This document shows, in pieces, positions 34,297 through 62,384 of a DNA stretch of 64,000 nucleotides (within the stretch, counting starts at the first letter, position 1; every line of letters begins with the position of its first letter). The stretch spans positions 1 through 64,000 of the forward strand of contig JBBHKE010001685.1 in the NCBI GenBank assembly GCA_037447655.1. Reading direction: 5' to 3'. The DNA is from Zygnema cylindricum. Taxonomy: Eukaryota > Streptophyta > Zygnematophyceae > Zygnematales > Zygnemataceae. Position numbers and translations under genes: made by a program. The notes under the pieces were generated by a model. The model was not told the DNA's origin, ran no database searches, and worked only from the letters and a program-made list of their open reading frames with translations.

Positions 34297-34305
34297 AGCT
34301 TAAGC

Positions 34306-36400
34306 AGCGATGGTAAATCCGTTTCTCACCTGCTTTATCTTTCCTTCGTTCTCCGAGATCAAGATGATTCTGATGTCTTCACCTTAGGGATGTGAGTAAA
34401 GGTTATGCTTAAAGTTGGGAATATAGAGCAAATTCTTGATTTTGCGGGAAGCCAATCTGCCATCTACTTACTGTTGAAACTGATAGATTTCTAGAGTATT
34501 TTCTAGGTTTAATGTGTTACTATAAAAAGGAAAAGGGCAGACAGCTTGCCTCCACCTCCTCTCTCTAGGCCCCGTACTTGTTGTAGTCACTGAAAGATAG
34601 AGGGTGGTTGATCCATGGCTGCCCTAGTCCAACAGGCAGTTATTTTTAGATTACTCTAAAAATATATATGACGGACCCGGGATTTGATCCCGGTACCTAC
34701 CGGTCGTCAGGTTGACCGACAGCGGTCAGCTTTATCCTATTAGACTAGGACCAATGCTAAATGCTATATTATGTGATAGATATATATAAATTTAGAAAGG
34801 AACAAATTCATTTAACTAAAACTGGATACGGCGTGCATAGATACAATTTTATTAAAGTACAAAGTACGACATCATTTCAAAAACGAATACCACGCATGTT
34901 TTTGGCAACGAAACAAATATCGCGCAAGTATTTATAACGGCTACGATTGCATCTCATTGCGAATCCGATGGCGCACATCATCGCCGAAATCGCGGAGTGG
35001 TCACTTTGGCGTTTTGTGACGTGGCATGACCTGAAGCCACGTGGAGAGATGACATTCTGTCATAGGAATTCTGAGGAATGTACGGACGAGTAAAAAGCAG
35101 ACACGCATCTGCTTAATAGCCTTGTCGTACATAAGTCGTACAAAAGGTACACCGGCAGTAGTACTTTTTGTTACGGTACAATAATCTGATTGGTCTATAC
35201 TTTAGTAGATAAAAGTTATTAGAGGGAATCAGGACTTAGAAAATTTTGGTAGGTAGTCACCTCTCCCTTTGAGAGTTTGTACAAATTGGCATTTTTAGTG
35301 TCTCATAACTTATCGCTTGGTTGGGCGTTTTCAGAGATTCTTTTTCCTACGGACTCAGGGGAGTCCAGGTTGCACAGAGGTGCATACAAATTATCAGTCT
35401 GATTACTTGGGCAGCAGTGGCTGTGGCTTAAATTGAGTTAGTTAAATACTATCTAGAGGCTTCCTGTATTCTGTAGTCCAATGGAGGACACAGAATTGCA
35501 CTTACGCCTCGATCACAATGTCTCTCTTTCTTGTGTGGAGTAACGTGTGATTGTCTCCCGTGTATATGCAGGAGGGAGTAGTTTCCTTAAAATATGAGAA
35601 CCACTCTCAGAAATAGTATATGTGTTCAGGCCCACCAGTGTCAACCATCCAATCGTTGTTATTGGTCGAGAGGGTGGACAACATCAGGGTAAGTTTGTTT
35701 CTCACCAGTTTTATCTTTCTTTATTTTTGTGAGATCAGGATGATTTCGCTGTCTTTAGCTTGGGAATGGATTAAATGTTATGATTAAAGTTGGGAACATA
35801 GAGCACATTCTTGATTGTGTAGGAAACTAATCTGCCATTTACTAACGCCCCGATCTAAATGTCTCCCTTTCATGTGTAGAGTGACGTGTGATTGTCTCTT
35901 GTGTATATGCGGGAAGGAGTAATTACCTTCAAATTTGAGAACCAGTCTCAGTGATAGTACATGTGTTCAAACGCCCTAGTGTCCACCATCCAATCGTTGT
36001 TATTGGTCGAGAGGGTGGACGCCATCACGGTAAGTTCGTTTCTCACCAGCTTTATCTTTCCTTCTTTCTGCCAGATTGGGATAAATTCAATGTCTTCAGC
36101 CTGGGGAATTGAGTAAAGGTTACACTTAAATCTGGGTACATAAAGCATATTCAAGGTTACACTTAAATCTGGGTACATAAAGCATATTCTTGATTGTGTA
36201 GGAAACCAATCTGCCATCTACTAACGCCTCGATCTCAATGTCTCCCTTTCCTATGCAAACTGACAATCATTGTATATGCGCGAGGGTGTAGTTTCCTTGA
36301 AATTTGAGAACCACTCTCGACGATAGGACATGTATTCAGTGTCCATTATCCAATCGTTGTTATTGGTCGAGAGGGTGGATGCCATCAGGCCTTGCGACTC
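34306..36400 (-). repeat. Tandemly amplified copia protease segment (element J)
   Basis: A segment of about 340 bp encoding the start of a copia protease (MASTLSTNNNDW, then MVDTRAFEHM) and the adjacent NLYSIPQAED region is repeated. One partial copy is at 34306-34471, a full copy at 35504-35844, another at 35845-36223 and a partial one from 36224. The 35845 copy is longer because of a 37-bp tandem duplication (36116-36152 and 36153-36189). Solo LTR D interrupts the array between the first two copies. Tandem amplification of an internal pol segment is not a normal feature of copia elements. Confidence 0.75.
34472..35500 (+). mobile_element. Solo LTR D (1029 bp)
   Basis: It starts TGTTGAAACT, ends GAATTGCA and is flanked by a perfect CTTAC duplication (34467-34471 and 35501-35505). 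Removing it restores the J repeat (CTACTTACGCC). It carries the family LTR head, the antisense tRNA-like patch (34669-34755), CCACGTGG (35038-35045) and the GTAC hairpin (35138-35179). An ATG at 35481 opens the short MEDTELH coding end seen in other LTRs. Confidence 0.9.
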
Positions 36401-36736
36401 AACAATCTCCTTTCCATTTCCTTTCTCCTTCTTTAGCTTTGATTCGTCAACCTTGTCGTGTTGCTTATCATAGGTGTATTTGCGGCAAACGGAGATAGAG
36501 TGTCCACGCTTGTCGCAATAGAAACACTTTTTTTTTCTTGTCTCGATTTTGACTTTCTCGTTTGTCTTTCTCTTTGTGGGGAAGTCTCCCCTTTCTAGAT
36601 ACGAACGCAGAGTTCTGACCATTAAGCTCACGATTGGACATGATGAATGTTGAACTCGTCTTCCAATAGAGCTTTAACAACCTCATTCAACTTCGAAGTC
36701 TTGGATTCCGATCGATCAAGCCACGTGAGTATAGGT
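36401..36736 (-). pseudogene. Element J gag fragment with zinc knuckle
   Basis: Minus-strand gag sequence LNEVVKALLEDEFN is followed by a basic stretch and the knuckle CFYCDKRGHSISVC (C-x2-C-x4-H-x4-C, about 36490-36532), leading into the protease repeats. The upstream gag is missing: the sequence abuts the LTR of element F at 36737. Stops interrupt the frame between the gag core and the knuckle. Confidence 0.7.
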
Positions 36737-37942
36737 TGTTGTCCATAGCTATTTCCAGCCATGGATTTACCTCGGAAGCACCACAGACTACCCCAAAAAC
36801 AGCCTACTTTGAGTTCACTCAGAATTCTACAGAATAAACAAAACAAGCTGAAACTTCATGAAAAGATATTTTCTAGGCCACTCAATATTCCCACAAAATA
36901 TCATATAAAATTACCAAACAGACTTATCACATCACTCAGTTCAAAATTGCAGAAAAACAGTCTGCCAGAACTTTGATAAATCTGACCAGCTTCACAATGA
37001 AGCCCCAAGAAAACCAAAAACACAATAGTTCTGTGAATTTAACACAATATTACCAATATAATGAAGAACCCACATGCAAAATTTTAGATAATTCTGCCAA
37101 TAGATGTGAGAGCAATCCTTAGATGAAAAATTACCATAATTGAGCAAAAACAGTTTTTGTCCAAAAAGTTCCTAAGTCCAAAATGACTAAGTCCTGCATA
37201 ATATACACTTTAGCTACACTTTAGCTTACTACTGACTGTACGGAGGCATACCAGCCGTACGTAATCAATCACCTGCCTCTATTAATGTGAGTATACCCGA
37301 ATACTTCGTGATATGTTAAAACTAATAGATCTATACTATTAATTAATACACATAGGACAAAACATTGTTGTAAATATTTACAAACCCCACGAATTCCGTC
37401 AAAAGAATCTGGACCGTCCAAAATAAATATCATGCAATGGACCCGATTTCGCGTCCCTCACCAAAATGACCAAACTGACGGCGCCGCCGTCCATAGCTCT
37501 TATTCGACATAATTGATGTCGTGTCACGTCGTCACACAATCCACTTGACGAACTGACTTCACCTCATCCATATTTAACCACATCCAAATTAGTCGGTACT
37601 GGCGGCGTCCTTTTCACTCAATGTCGCTCACTCCACTTTCAGTTCAAATTCCTTTCGTCATCATTATGATTCGTACCTGCGGCGCACCTTTCCAAAACAT
37701 TCCAGATCGGATCGCTTCGCGATCCGCCGTACATTTGACTCATATATTTCGTATCTTTCCTTACGTTTGTTTGCGCCACTCAAATGATTATTTACATCCC
37801 AGAATAATTAGTACCATTACTTCCCCAATTTGCAAATCCATTCGAACCTCCACAGTAAATCACGATAGCATACGCATTAAAAATCGCGTCAAGTATTCAC
37901 GAAACGTCGCGTACTCACGAAACTAACTTTTCAAAAACAACA
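36737..37942 (-). repeat. Element F 3' LTR
   Basis: It shares the LTR-start and polypurine-tract context with element C and its end with the 39439-39613 fragment (CCATGGATTTACC, then TATTTTCTAGGCCACT). The MAGNSYGQQ gag start is encoded at its 3' end. Confidence 0.75.
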
Positions 37943-38779
37943 CTCCCCCGAAAATTTAGTTTCGTGAATCCGAAATAAAATATGCCGCGTGTTACATATA
38001 ACAGTACCTTTCCGTACCTTCAAATTTACTCCATTTTTCCCTTTCGTTCAAACGTCACCACTACTTCCGCTGACGTCACCACTGTTCAGCTGCCTGCTAC
38101 CATGTCTTCCAAATTTCGTCTTTCCTAAACACAACATCGCTTCCGCTGCCTCTTTCTATATCTTCAAAAATTAAAACTTTCTTTTTCCACCAATTCCAAA
38201 GTTCAAAATGCTAAATCCGAAATTCCACAATTATTATTGAATGTTAAAGGTAATCAACTCCATGAAATCATTTTTCACGTCGTTTTCTTTTGACCACTTT
38301 CTGCACATGTTTTCTTCTACGGCTGATCCTTTGAATTCTACTTTTTTTCTTCGTTTTCTTAATGAATTTTGGTATTTTCTCAATTTTCACAATTATATTT
38401 TCTTTTCTCATATATATGAGCTTTTTCCCTTACTCCAATTTTGTGAACACTTTTCCTCGCTCCTTTTCTAAATGCATTAATCTCCTCATACAAATTATTT
38501 TCAGTTTCCACTTCCAAGTCACCTTCACTTTCTCCTACTATTCTCACTTCAATAACCTCTTCCTCTTGCAAATCTTTGTCACTCACCAATCTATCGTTGG
38601 AATAATTGACAAATTGACAAAAACTGACTATTTTTCTGTCACCTCTTTCTCCACTCCATTTCCGGTAGCAACAAATTTTTCATTTCGTTCCTCATTTTCC
38701 ATATTTCCAAAAGCACCAATCAGCAAGTATACAAATTCGTTGACAGGAAGTCTATCCCTTCATGTAGGGGGTCCAACTC

Positions 38780-39464
38780 AATTGTCATCCCATTCCTTTC
38801 TAAAAGTTCTTGTGACACATGCACTTTTATATAGCAGACATACCTTGAAGGTATATCCTATATCATTACTGTAAAAAAAAAAATTTGACTTAAAACCTTT
38901 TATATTTTTCTGGAACTGTGGTCTGACATCTTGAAAACTCCCCCTATTCTTTTGAGCCTCTTTACTAGCCTTTTCTTTTAAAACACACCTGATTGCTAAA
39001 GGTAAGTTCCAATCATTTTTATCAGCTTCCTCCTGCAATATCATTTTCTACAAACAATATTTGTATCCCAATACAGTAATTCAGCATACTACCTCCATCA
39101 TACTTGTACTCAACTATTTTTGTGACATTACTCATCCAGTGATACACAGAAGTCTTTTGATATCCACGTTCTAAGCACTTCCATAATTCAGTTGCACTTT
39201 CCAGACGAAGGTAGGTCATTACAAGTTCCTCGGTCAAGGATAGCTTGATAATCCGTAGACACTCATCGTTCTTCTCCTCCCATCCAACCGATGATTCAGC
39301 ACATATCCCATCCACTACATCTTCCTCAATTTGAAATAGCCTTCCATAATACTCCTCCAATAGTAATATTTAGAACCATCAAATATGGGCAAGATTGATT
39401 CATCCGAAATGGGTAGCCATGGGTGTGGGCCCATAACCTGTTGTCCATAGCCATATCCAGCCAT
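38780..39464 (-). pseudogene. Element F gag remnant
   Basis: It starts at ATG 39464 inside the LTR (MAGYGYGQQVMGPHPWL) and crosses the PBS. It contains LPIFDGSKYYYWRSIMEGYF, LRLESATELWKCLERGY and YKYDGGSMLNYC, all typical of copia gag, in two frames, then LPLAIRCVLKEKASKEAQK. No zinc knuckle was recognised. A Glu-rich ORF at 38380-38589 may be a degraded continuation. Confidence 0.7.
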
Positions 39465-39613
39465 GGATTTACCCTCGGAAGCACCACATACTACCCCAAA
39501 AATAGCCTACTTTGAGTCCACTCAGAATTCTATAGATTAAACAAAACAGGCTGAAACTACATGAACAGATATTTTCTAGGCCACTTAGTATTCCCACAAA
39601 ATTTCATATGGAA

Positions 39614-40124
39614 CATAAAAGACCTCACGGTTTAAAGTTAGTAAGTCATAAAAATATAGGTCAGCTTAATCGCTCCAAACGTTCTATTTTTTGGACGTCA
39701 AAATCTGATGTCGTACATATCACAAGCCACTATTGTAATCCGCTATAAATTTTTTAGAGGCTGCATATGTCAATTTTTTCATTTTCTCTCCGTGTTGCAT
39801 TTGTGATTATTGGATTAACGATTTTTATCGGCTATAAAAGTTGATGTTAGGTATCCTGTCCTTGGGAACATAAAAAATATCCTATTGTTGATTATTGGAT
39901 TTTTCAAACTTATATCAATCCCTACACATGCATCTGTCAAAGGGATGGTCAAATCCATGAATTACAAGAGAAAGTCCTTCCATAACTACAACCTTTTAAT
40001 TACCTAATTGTGATGGTGGTTAGAAACCCTTGAGATTAATTTAGTACCGATTTCGACTCAATCGTTTTTTTTGGTTTTACTAACTAGAAAACAACCAGAG
40101 GGGGGAGGGTGCTCGGTATCACAG
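39614..40124. other. No feature recognised
   Basis: AT-rich sequence between element F and the plus-strand LRR gene. The end (from about 40040) looks like intron, with an ACTAAC branch-site-like motif and a G-rich tract before the first LRR exon. Confidence 0.4.
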
Positions 40125-42810
<2,686 letters not shown>

Positions 42811-44171
42811 TATCAATCACCGCATCGCCTCCTTCCTCCCTTATAATGACCACCACCGGTTAGGATGTGGGGAGAAAGTTTCAAACTTATGAATTGGGAT
42901 AAAAAAGGACAATATTTACAGTAGATAAAAGGTTGACTGGGGCATTTAAAATTGTGCACTTTATTAGTCGTAGAGACTTTGACGGGGAGGTTATTATAAG
43001 CTGAGTCATACTAAATCGGTGATTTGGTGGAGAGTTTTAATGTTTTAACGTAGTTGTTTCTGTGGGCGGTTATTTTGTTTATTGCGAGTTTCATTAGGTT
43101 GTGTTTGGGTTTCTTGATCTTGCTATGTGTGCATAAGAGCCTTTGTAAGAGTATAAAGGAGGGTTTTTAATTGGTTGAGGAGCATTAAAATGATGGTTCG
43201 TCACTGTATTGAGTTGTATACTGGTGTATGTTGTGCTCCTTGGTGTTTTAGTCTAAGCGTGAACTTTACTTTCTTAAATTTACAATCTTATGTCGCTATC
43301 TATCATGAGACTCTGGAGTAATCTATTACTAGTGCAATGATATATTTTTATCTCATTTTTTGCACTCCATGCTCCTCGTATTCTTTTTCTCTTTACACTC
43401 CTTGGGGTTGATCAAATATCGACCGGAATGTATGGTTTGGTTTTGATGAGCGCACATAATTCATAGTTGATAGAATCCAGAGTTGTTACTTAAAAACTAT
43501 TGCATGTCCACTTTTTTTTAAGTCGTCGCTAAATGTGATCAATACTTGACCATTATGATTATTTTGTTGATTGCACACAACCTCAAGTTAATGTTAGGTG
43601 GACTCGTGATTTAGACTCCACGACATTCAAAACTGATTTAAAATCCCAAGTTAAGATTTAGTCCAATTTTGGTAGGAACGCTTGGTTTTCTTTAATTCAC
43701 ATGTATTAAAGTTGAGAAAAGGCATAGGCAAAGATTTGGTATTTTCAATCCACAAGATGCAAAAATTGATGTGGAATACATGACTACATGTTGTGAATGT
43801 TGGACAGGAGGACTCTTTTTATTGACCGAAAAGAAAATATGGTTGATAGACTTGGCAAAAGGTTCAGACACAACCTTCCACAGAATTAACAACCGGTCTA
43901 ACTTGGGAGATTGAAGGGGTACCTTGTTAAATTTTATTCTACAAGTGGTTAAAAGCACTCATGGAAAAAAAGTGGGAGTTCAAAACTAGGCCAGCTGTCA
44001 CTATGTGTTGAAACAACAATCCAGCTGCCCTCTTTTGTCATACGGTAGTCAACAGTAGCAAAGCCTGTTGGATTGGCACGTGAATGTTCGTTCAATACGG
44101 GGTGTAATGTGGTACCCCCACACTCGAAGCTGCCCGAAATAAATGGGTACATAGCCGCCACGCTCAACATC
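42811..44171. other. No gene recognised
   Basis: The first 400 bases match the region downstream of the 17.4-kb copy and mark the end of the duplicated unit. The rest has only short ORFs. The minus-strand ORF at 43949-44245 is an artefact of the tRNA-like sequence. Confidence 0.4.
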
Positions 44172-44243
44172 GAGCTGGTGGTATAGTAGTTAGTGCGTTC
44201 ACAACTTAAGTGAAAGATCCCAGGTTCGAGCCCTGGCCGGCTC
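44172..44243 (+). tRNA. tRNA-like cloverleaf, CTT anticodon position, probably a pseudogene or SINE head
   Basis: Acceptor stem GAGCTGG/CCGGCTC pairs over 7 bp (one G-T). D arm GTAT/GTGC, anticodon stem TTCAC/GTGAA with 7-nt loop AACTTAA, variable AGATC, and T arm CCAGG-TTCGAGC-CCTGG all fall at standard distances. The B box GGTTCGAGCCC is intact, and the A box TGGTATAGTAGTTAG is good. The anticodon position reads CTT (Lys), but base 33 is A instead of the near-universal T. That argues against a functional tRNA and for a tRNA-derived retroelement or pseudogene. No encoded CCA or poly-T terminator follows directly. Confidence 0.5.
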
Positions 44244-44302
44244 AATATTCCCCAGCATACACGCCGAATCCCAAATTTCGCCGAAGTCTAACAAAGCCAT
44301 CG
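44235..44302 (+). repeat. Segment shared with element C pol region
   Basis: From the last 9 bases of the tRNA-like gene (GGCCGGCTC) through CAAAGCCATCG, this is identical to 31987-32053 except one A/G difference. The two copies diverge at once on both sides. It therefore joins a tRNA-like body to a sequence otherwise found inside a copia pol remnant. Confidence 0.75.
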
Positions 44303-44303
44303 T

Positions 44304-46455
44304 CAACCGTGACGGATTCGTCTGGTTGGGAGGTCGTCGTCAGGTCCCTAGCCTTCCTTAGTTATTCGTTTGTTGTCAGCTGTGGAGGCCTCGTCAACCT
44401 TAAGACCTTCGTCAGTTGTAAGGCCTTCGTCAATCACGTCTTGCCGTCGCGTCTCCGTCATTCATTTGTATCAATAGTGGTCGTGCATGCGATGCTGAGC
44501 CCCCAACTCTATGGGCATGATAGACCTCATAAGTCAGTGCAGAATGGTGTCAATTACAAGTGCCTTTCTTTAATGGAAAGCTTAGGATGGGGAATTTTGA
44601 AAACAAATTGGCTTGTTTGGAGCAACAATCAGTACAGTTTCTTTAATGTTGTAAGTAAATTATTGTGCGAAATGTTAGTTTCACGTACGCCAATTTCCTT
44701 TCATGTGATCTATGCCAAGTGGCGAAACTACGTAGCCTAATACGTATCAAAGTGTGTGTCTATTTTAGTGGTTTAGAATCCCTCATTAACTTCATGTTGT
44801 GATGAGTGGGGGACAAGGTCAAATCAACCATTCTCCACTCTAATGTAGTGCATGGCTAGCTTAGACAGCGCGACGGCCCTTTGTGTTAATTGGTTGAATT
44901 CCGCTTAGATGCAGTATTCCCTCGTGCGTGTCTTTTTGCATTTCTATCTTTTTGTCATTTTTTTTGTGTTCATTACTTTATTTACACACTATTCATAAGA
45001 AAACTGTTCCAAGCCGGCCTTACACATTTAAGTGCCTAACGTAGCAAAGGGTTCATTATTGTTGTGGACCGTACTTTTTAACTTCGGTAGGTTCAAATCA
45101 CTTTCGACCTTTGCCACCTTTAATTTGATGCAAGTTTCAAAAGTGCGTTAGAAAATCAACAAAAATTTTAGTGTGACTACAACGTCCAAACTGCACCGTT
45201 TTCGTTAATGGAAGAGTTCTTGCTGTTTTCTACGGCATAGATCAGATTTGTCATCATTTGATGGCGACAATAACGTAAGGCTTTTAGTGTGGCATGTCTA
45301 TGAAAGATGTAACTTTTCACATTGACAAAAAAAAAATATTGAAACTTCAAATGTTCCCATGTGTCACTTTTTTTAAATATATTTTTGTTGTTTTTCTCTT
45401 TTTGGTGCTTTGACAAATTATTCTGTGTACCATTTATATCATAGTAGCCGCATTCTTTAGAAGAAAATTTGGAGGCGGGGATTATTCGAAAAGGATATTC
45501 AGCAATATAAGAACCCTGTTTGTTTCCCATATTTGGCCGTAGGATCATTTATATTTTTTAGGTTTTTAAGGAAAGGTAAGACCAATATATGACTATTAAA
45601 AAAAATTCAAAAAAATACATTGGATGTTTATTCTATTGCATGTCAAAATGGCTAATAACTGTTTATTTAATAAATAAACGCCAAATGCAAAAAGCACAAA
45701 AAAGGAAAAAGAAATTATAAGAATCACATGTTTTTCACGTATCAAAGTACAATTACATTACCTCAAGAAATACAAATTCTTACTTGGCACATTTTAAACT
45801 ATCTACAATATTTTAAATCTTATACATCAACAACTTTGTCGACATTATAGAATAGAGGGGAGATGAAAAATGAATTCAAAAGGTGGAAAAGGAAAGGAAG
45901 AAAAGAAATAAATTAGAGGTTACAAAATTGAGAGAAGAAAGCAGAAAGAATGGAGGTGAAGGCACAGGAAAAAAAAAATGACAATTGGAAAAAAATGGCA
46001 GACGAACTAAAATTACATGAGATTTTTCCCTCAAACCTTTTTTCAATTTCATTAACAATTATAAAAACATATAAAGTTTTAAGTTCCAACCAAAATACAG
46101 TTTTTTTTTTAATTTAAACTACATTTTCATATTTTGTACTTTTCTTTCACTTTTCTTTAAGAGTAAAAACAATCGACAAAACTACGATAAAAACTCGAAC
46201 TCAAAAAAAATCAATTTTGATATTCACTGGTGTCCTTCGAAATACAAATTTGTCTTTTCTTTTCCTAATTGTGAAATCTATAAACCCTAAAAAACCTCCG
46301 AAGCTATTTCCTTTCTCGATTTTTAGGAAAACCATAACGCACTAAATAAATAATAAAAGTGTTATTAGCAAAAAAAGATAAACCAGGGGTAAAAGAAGAT
46401 TTTTCACTGTACACAGAATTATTTCCTCATATAAAGATAAGAAAACAATTTTAAC
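44304..46455. other. No gene recognised
   Basis: A 176-codon plus-strand ORF spanning 44210-44740 begins inside the tRNA-like sequence and has no domain. It is composition-driven, with TTCGTCA-type repeats near 44295-44460. Otherwise the sequence is AT-rich with short ORFs. Confidence 0.35.
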
Positions 46456-46557
46456 TTTGTTTGGGAAATTGATATATGATCTATACAAACTACAAAAGGT
46501 GTGTATTCCGATTTTCTTCTTTATATCCAATTCTTTGCACTCTTTCTTGTTTAATCC

Positions 46558-46860
46558 GTTTTTTTTGGTAGGTACCTCTTTTTTAACCTTTTTATTTTTT
46601 TTTAACCGTTTCTTTTCATACCCTTCTTTTTTTTTTAAACCGTTCTTTTTCCATCCACTCCAATTTTTCCATCCATTTCCTTCTGAGCTTTTTTTTTCAT
46701 AAACATTTTTTCAACCGTTTCTTTTCCCTTTTAACCATATCTTTCCTTGTACCCATTTCTTCTTTTTGTACCGATTTCTATTTTATGTACCCATTTCTTT
46801 TTTTTTACCAATTTCTTTTTTTGTACCCATTTCTTTTTTTTTTTGTACACACCTTTTTGC
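46558..46860. repeat. T-rich tandem repeat with TGTACCCATTTC units
   Basis: Poly-T runs alternate with AACCGTTTCTTTT units (46580-46735) and then about five TGTACCCATTTCTTTTTT units (46745-46850). Phe-rich ORFs here are artefacts. Confidence 0.7.
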
Positions 46861-47128
46861 CCAAAACTTCCGAGAACTTCACTCTCCTCCTCTCCAATTC
46901 CGATTAATTCCATATCCTTTCAAAAAAGAATTTGGAGTTCCTCCCATATTTAAATCGTTTTCTTGATTCATATCGTTGTTAAGTACTATAGTTTCAAATT
47001 CTCCTTCTGATTCGAGTTTAGACGCGAGAGAACGAGCCGTGGGAGTATTAGTTTCTGAAGGAGGTTCCGAAGGAGGAAGGTTATTGTTATTATTGTTAAT
47101 ATTAATAGTATTATTATTATGATTATTA

Positions 47129-48065
47129 TTATTGTGTGCCTCCTCTTTGTAACCAAAGAGCGTCCAAAGCTGTCAAAATAACAAGAAACAAGTACAGAAG
47201 TAAAAAGAAGAAGAAGACGAAGAAAAAGAAGGAGAAAAGAAGAAGAAAATGTGTAAATAAGTGTTTAAGGACAAATAAATCATTGGATAAATAGATAAGC
47301 ATATTAGTCAATCAGTTAAGAAGTAAAAACGAAAATAGTAAATCGTCTACTATTCATAAACAAAGAGCGCCCAAGTAGTCAAAATAACAAAAGCAAGTAA
47401 ATAAGTCAAGGAGTAAATAAACAAAAAAATAAACAATTAAATGGATAGGTGAACAGAAAAAGTAAATAAGTAGACAAGTTGATAAGCAGATCAATAAATA
47501 AACGATTAAATAAGTAAGGTGGTAAATGCGTTAAACACTTTAAATTAATTAGTGTACCTCCTCCCTGTAACCAAATTGAGCCTAAAGGTGTCAAAATAAC
47601 AGAAACAAATAAAGAAAAAAATAAAATAATTAAAAAGGTAAACGATTAAATAAGGAAAGAAGTATATAAATGGATAAATTAGATAAGTAGAAAAGAAAAC
47701 AAGTAAATAAGTCAAGTGATCTATTTCCTCTTTGTTACCAATTAGAGGTGTCAATTTAACAAACACACAAAAGAGTAAACAGCTAAAAAAGGAAAAAAAC
47801 ACATAAAAAATAAGTAGATAAGAATACAGGGAAATAAGTAGACGAGTAGAGAAGTAGATAAGCAAAAGATTAAATAAGACAATAAGTGGATAAGTAGATA
47901 TGTAAACAAGAAGGTAAATAAGTAAAAAGGTCGATAAGTAAAGAGGTAGATAAGCAAAATCGGTAAGTAAATTAATCATATCTTAATAAATCTTTTTACT
48001 TGTTGTCTCCTTGTTAAAAATAAGTAGAGCCAAAGCTGTCAAAAAGAGAAAAAACAAGGAAGAAA
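47129..48065. repeat. About 200-bp satellite, five diverged copies
   Basis: A core resembling CTCCTCTTTGTAACCAAAG, then GCTGTCAAAATAACA, recurs near 47135, 47355, 47550, 47728 and 48005. Each core is followed by AAGTAAATAAG/GATAAG-type simple sequence. The reverse strand reads Leu/Tyr/Phe-rich with a conserved VILTALDALWLQ-like block, which comes from the core and not from a gene. It lies just downstream of the RabGAP stop codon. Confidence 0.7.
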
Positions 48066-48197
48066 ATAACTAAAGGAGGAAAGAAACTCATAAGTCGATA
48101 AGTAAATAAGAAAAGAAAAGTAAGTAAGAAGATTAGCAAATGAGTACACCCCAATTATGTTACACCCCAATTATATTAAAACCCAATTACGTTAATG

Positions 48198-62384
<14,187 letters not shown>

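Larger units (their letters stand above)
29045..34305 (-). mobile_element. Element C, degraded Ty1/copia element
   Basis: The minus-strand element has a full 3' LTR (29045-30032), polypurine tract CTCCCCT on the plus strand (30033-30039), a pol region, gag and only the last 68 bases of the 5' LTR (34238-34305). It inserted into the gag zinc knuckle of element B. The 5' LTR is cut where the J-derived repeat begins, so no target duplication can be checked. All domains are present but interrupted by stops and shifts. Confidence 0.85.
36737..39613 (-). mobile_element. Element F, internally deleted copia element
   Basis: The 3' LTR is 36737-37942 (1206 bp, starting TGTTGTTTTTGA after polypurine tract CGGGGGAG). 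The 5' LTR survives only as its last 175 bases (39439-39613). A PBS-like GGTTATGGGCCCAC lies at 39425-39438 on the minus strand. The internal part is only 1.5 kb and contains gag but no protease, integrase, RT or RNase H. It is therefore a non-autonomous deletion derivative. Confidence 0.75.

Noticed and set aside
43949-44245. 98-codon minus-strand ORF starting with a SRPGLEPG-like string
   Set aside because: The string is the antisense translation of the tRNA T-arm; such ORFs are known artefacts.
44210-44740. 176-codon plus-strand ORF
   Set aside because: It begins inside the tRNA-like gene, has no domain, and its opening is explained by the shared pol-like segment.
47545-47979. 144-codon membrane-like Leu/Tyr/Phe ORF
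   Set aside because: It is produced by AT-rich satellite arms; hydrophobicity comes from composition, and the frame shifts between satellite copies.
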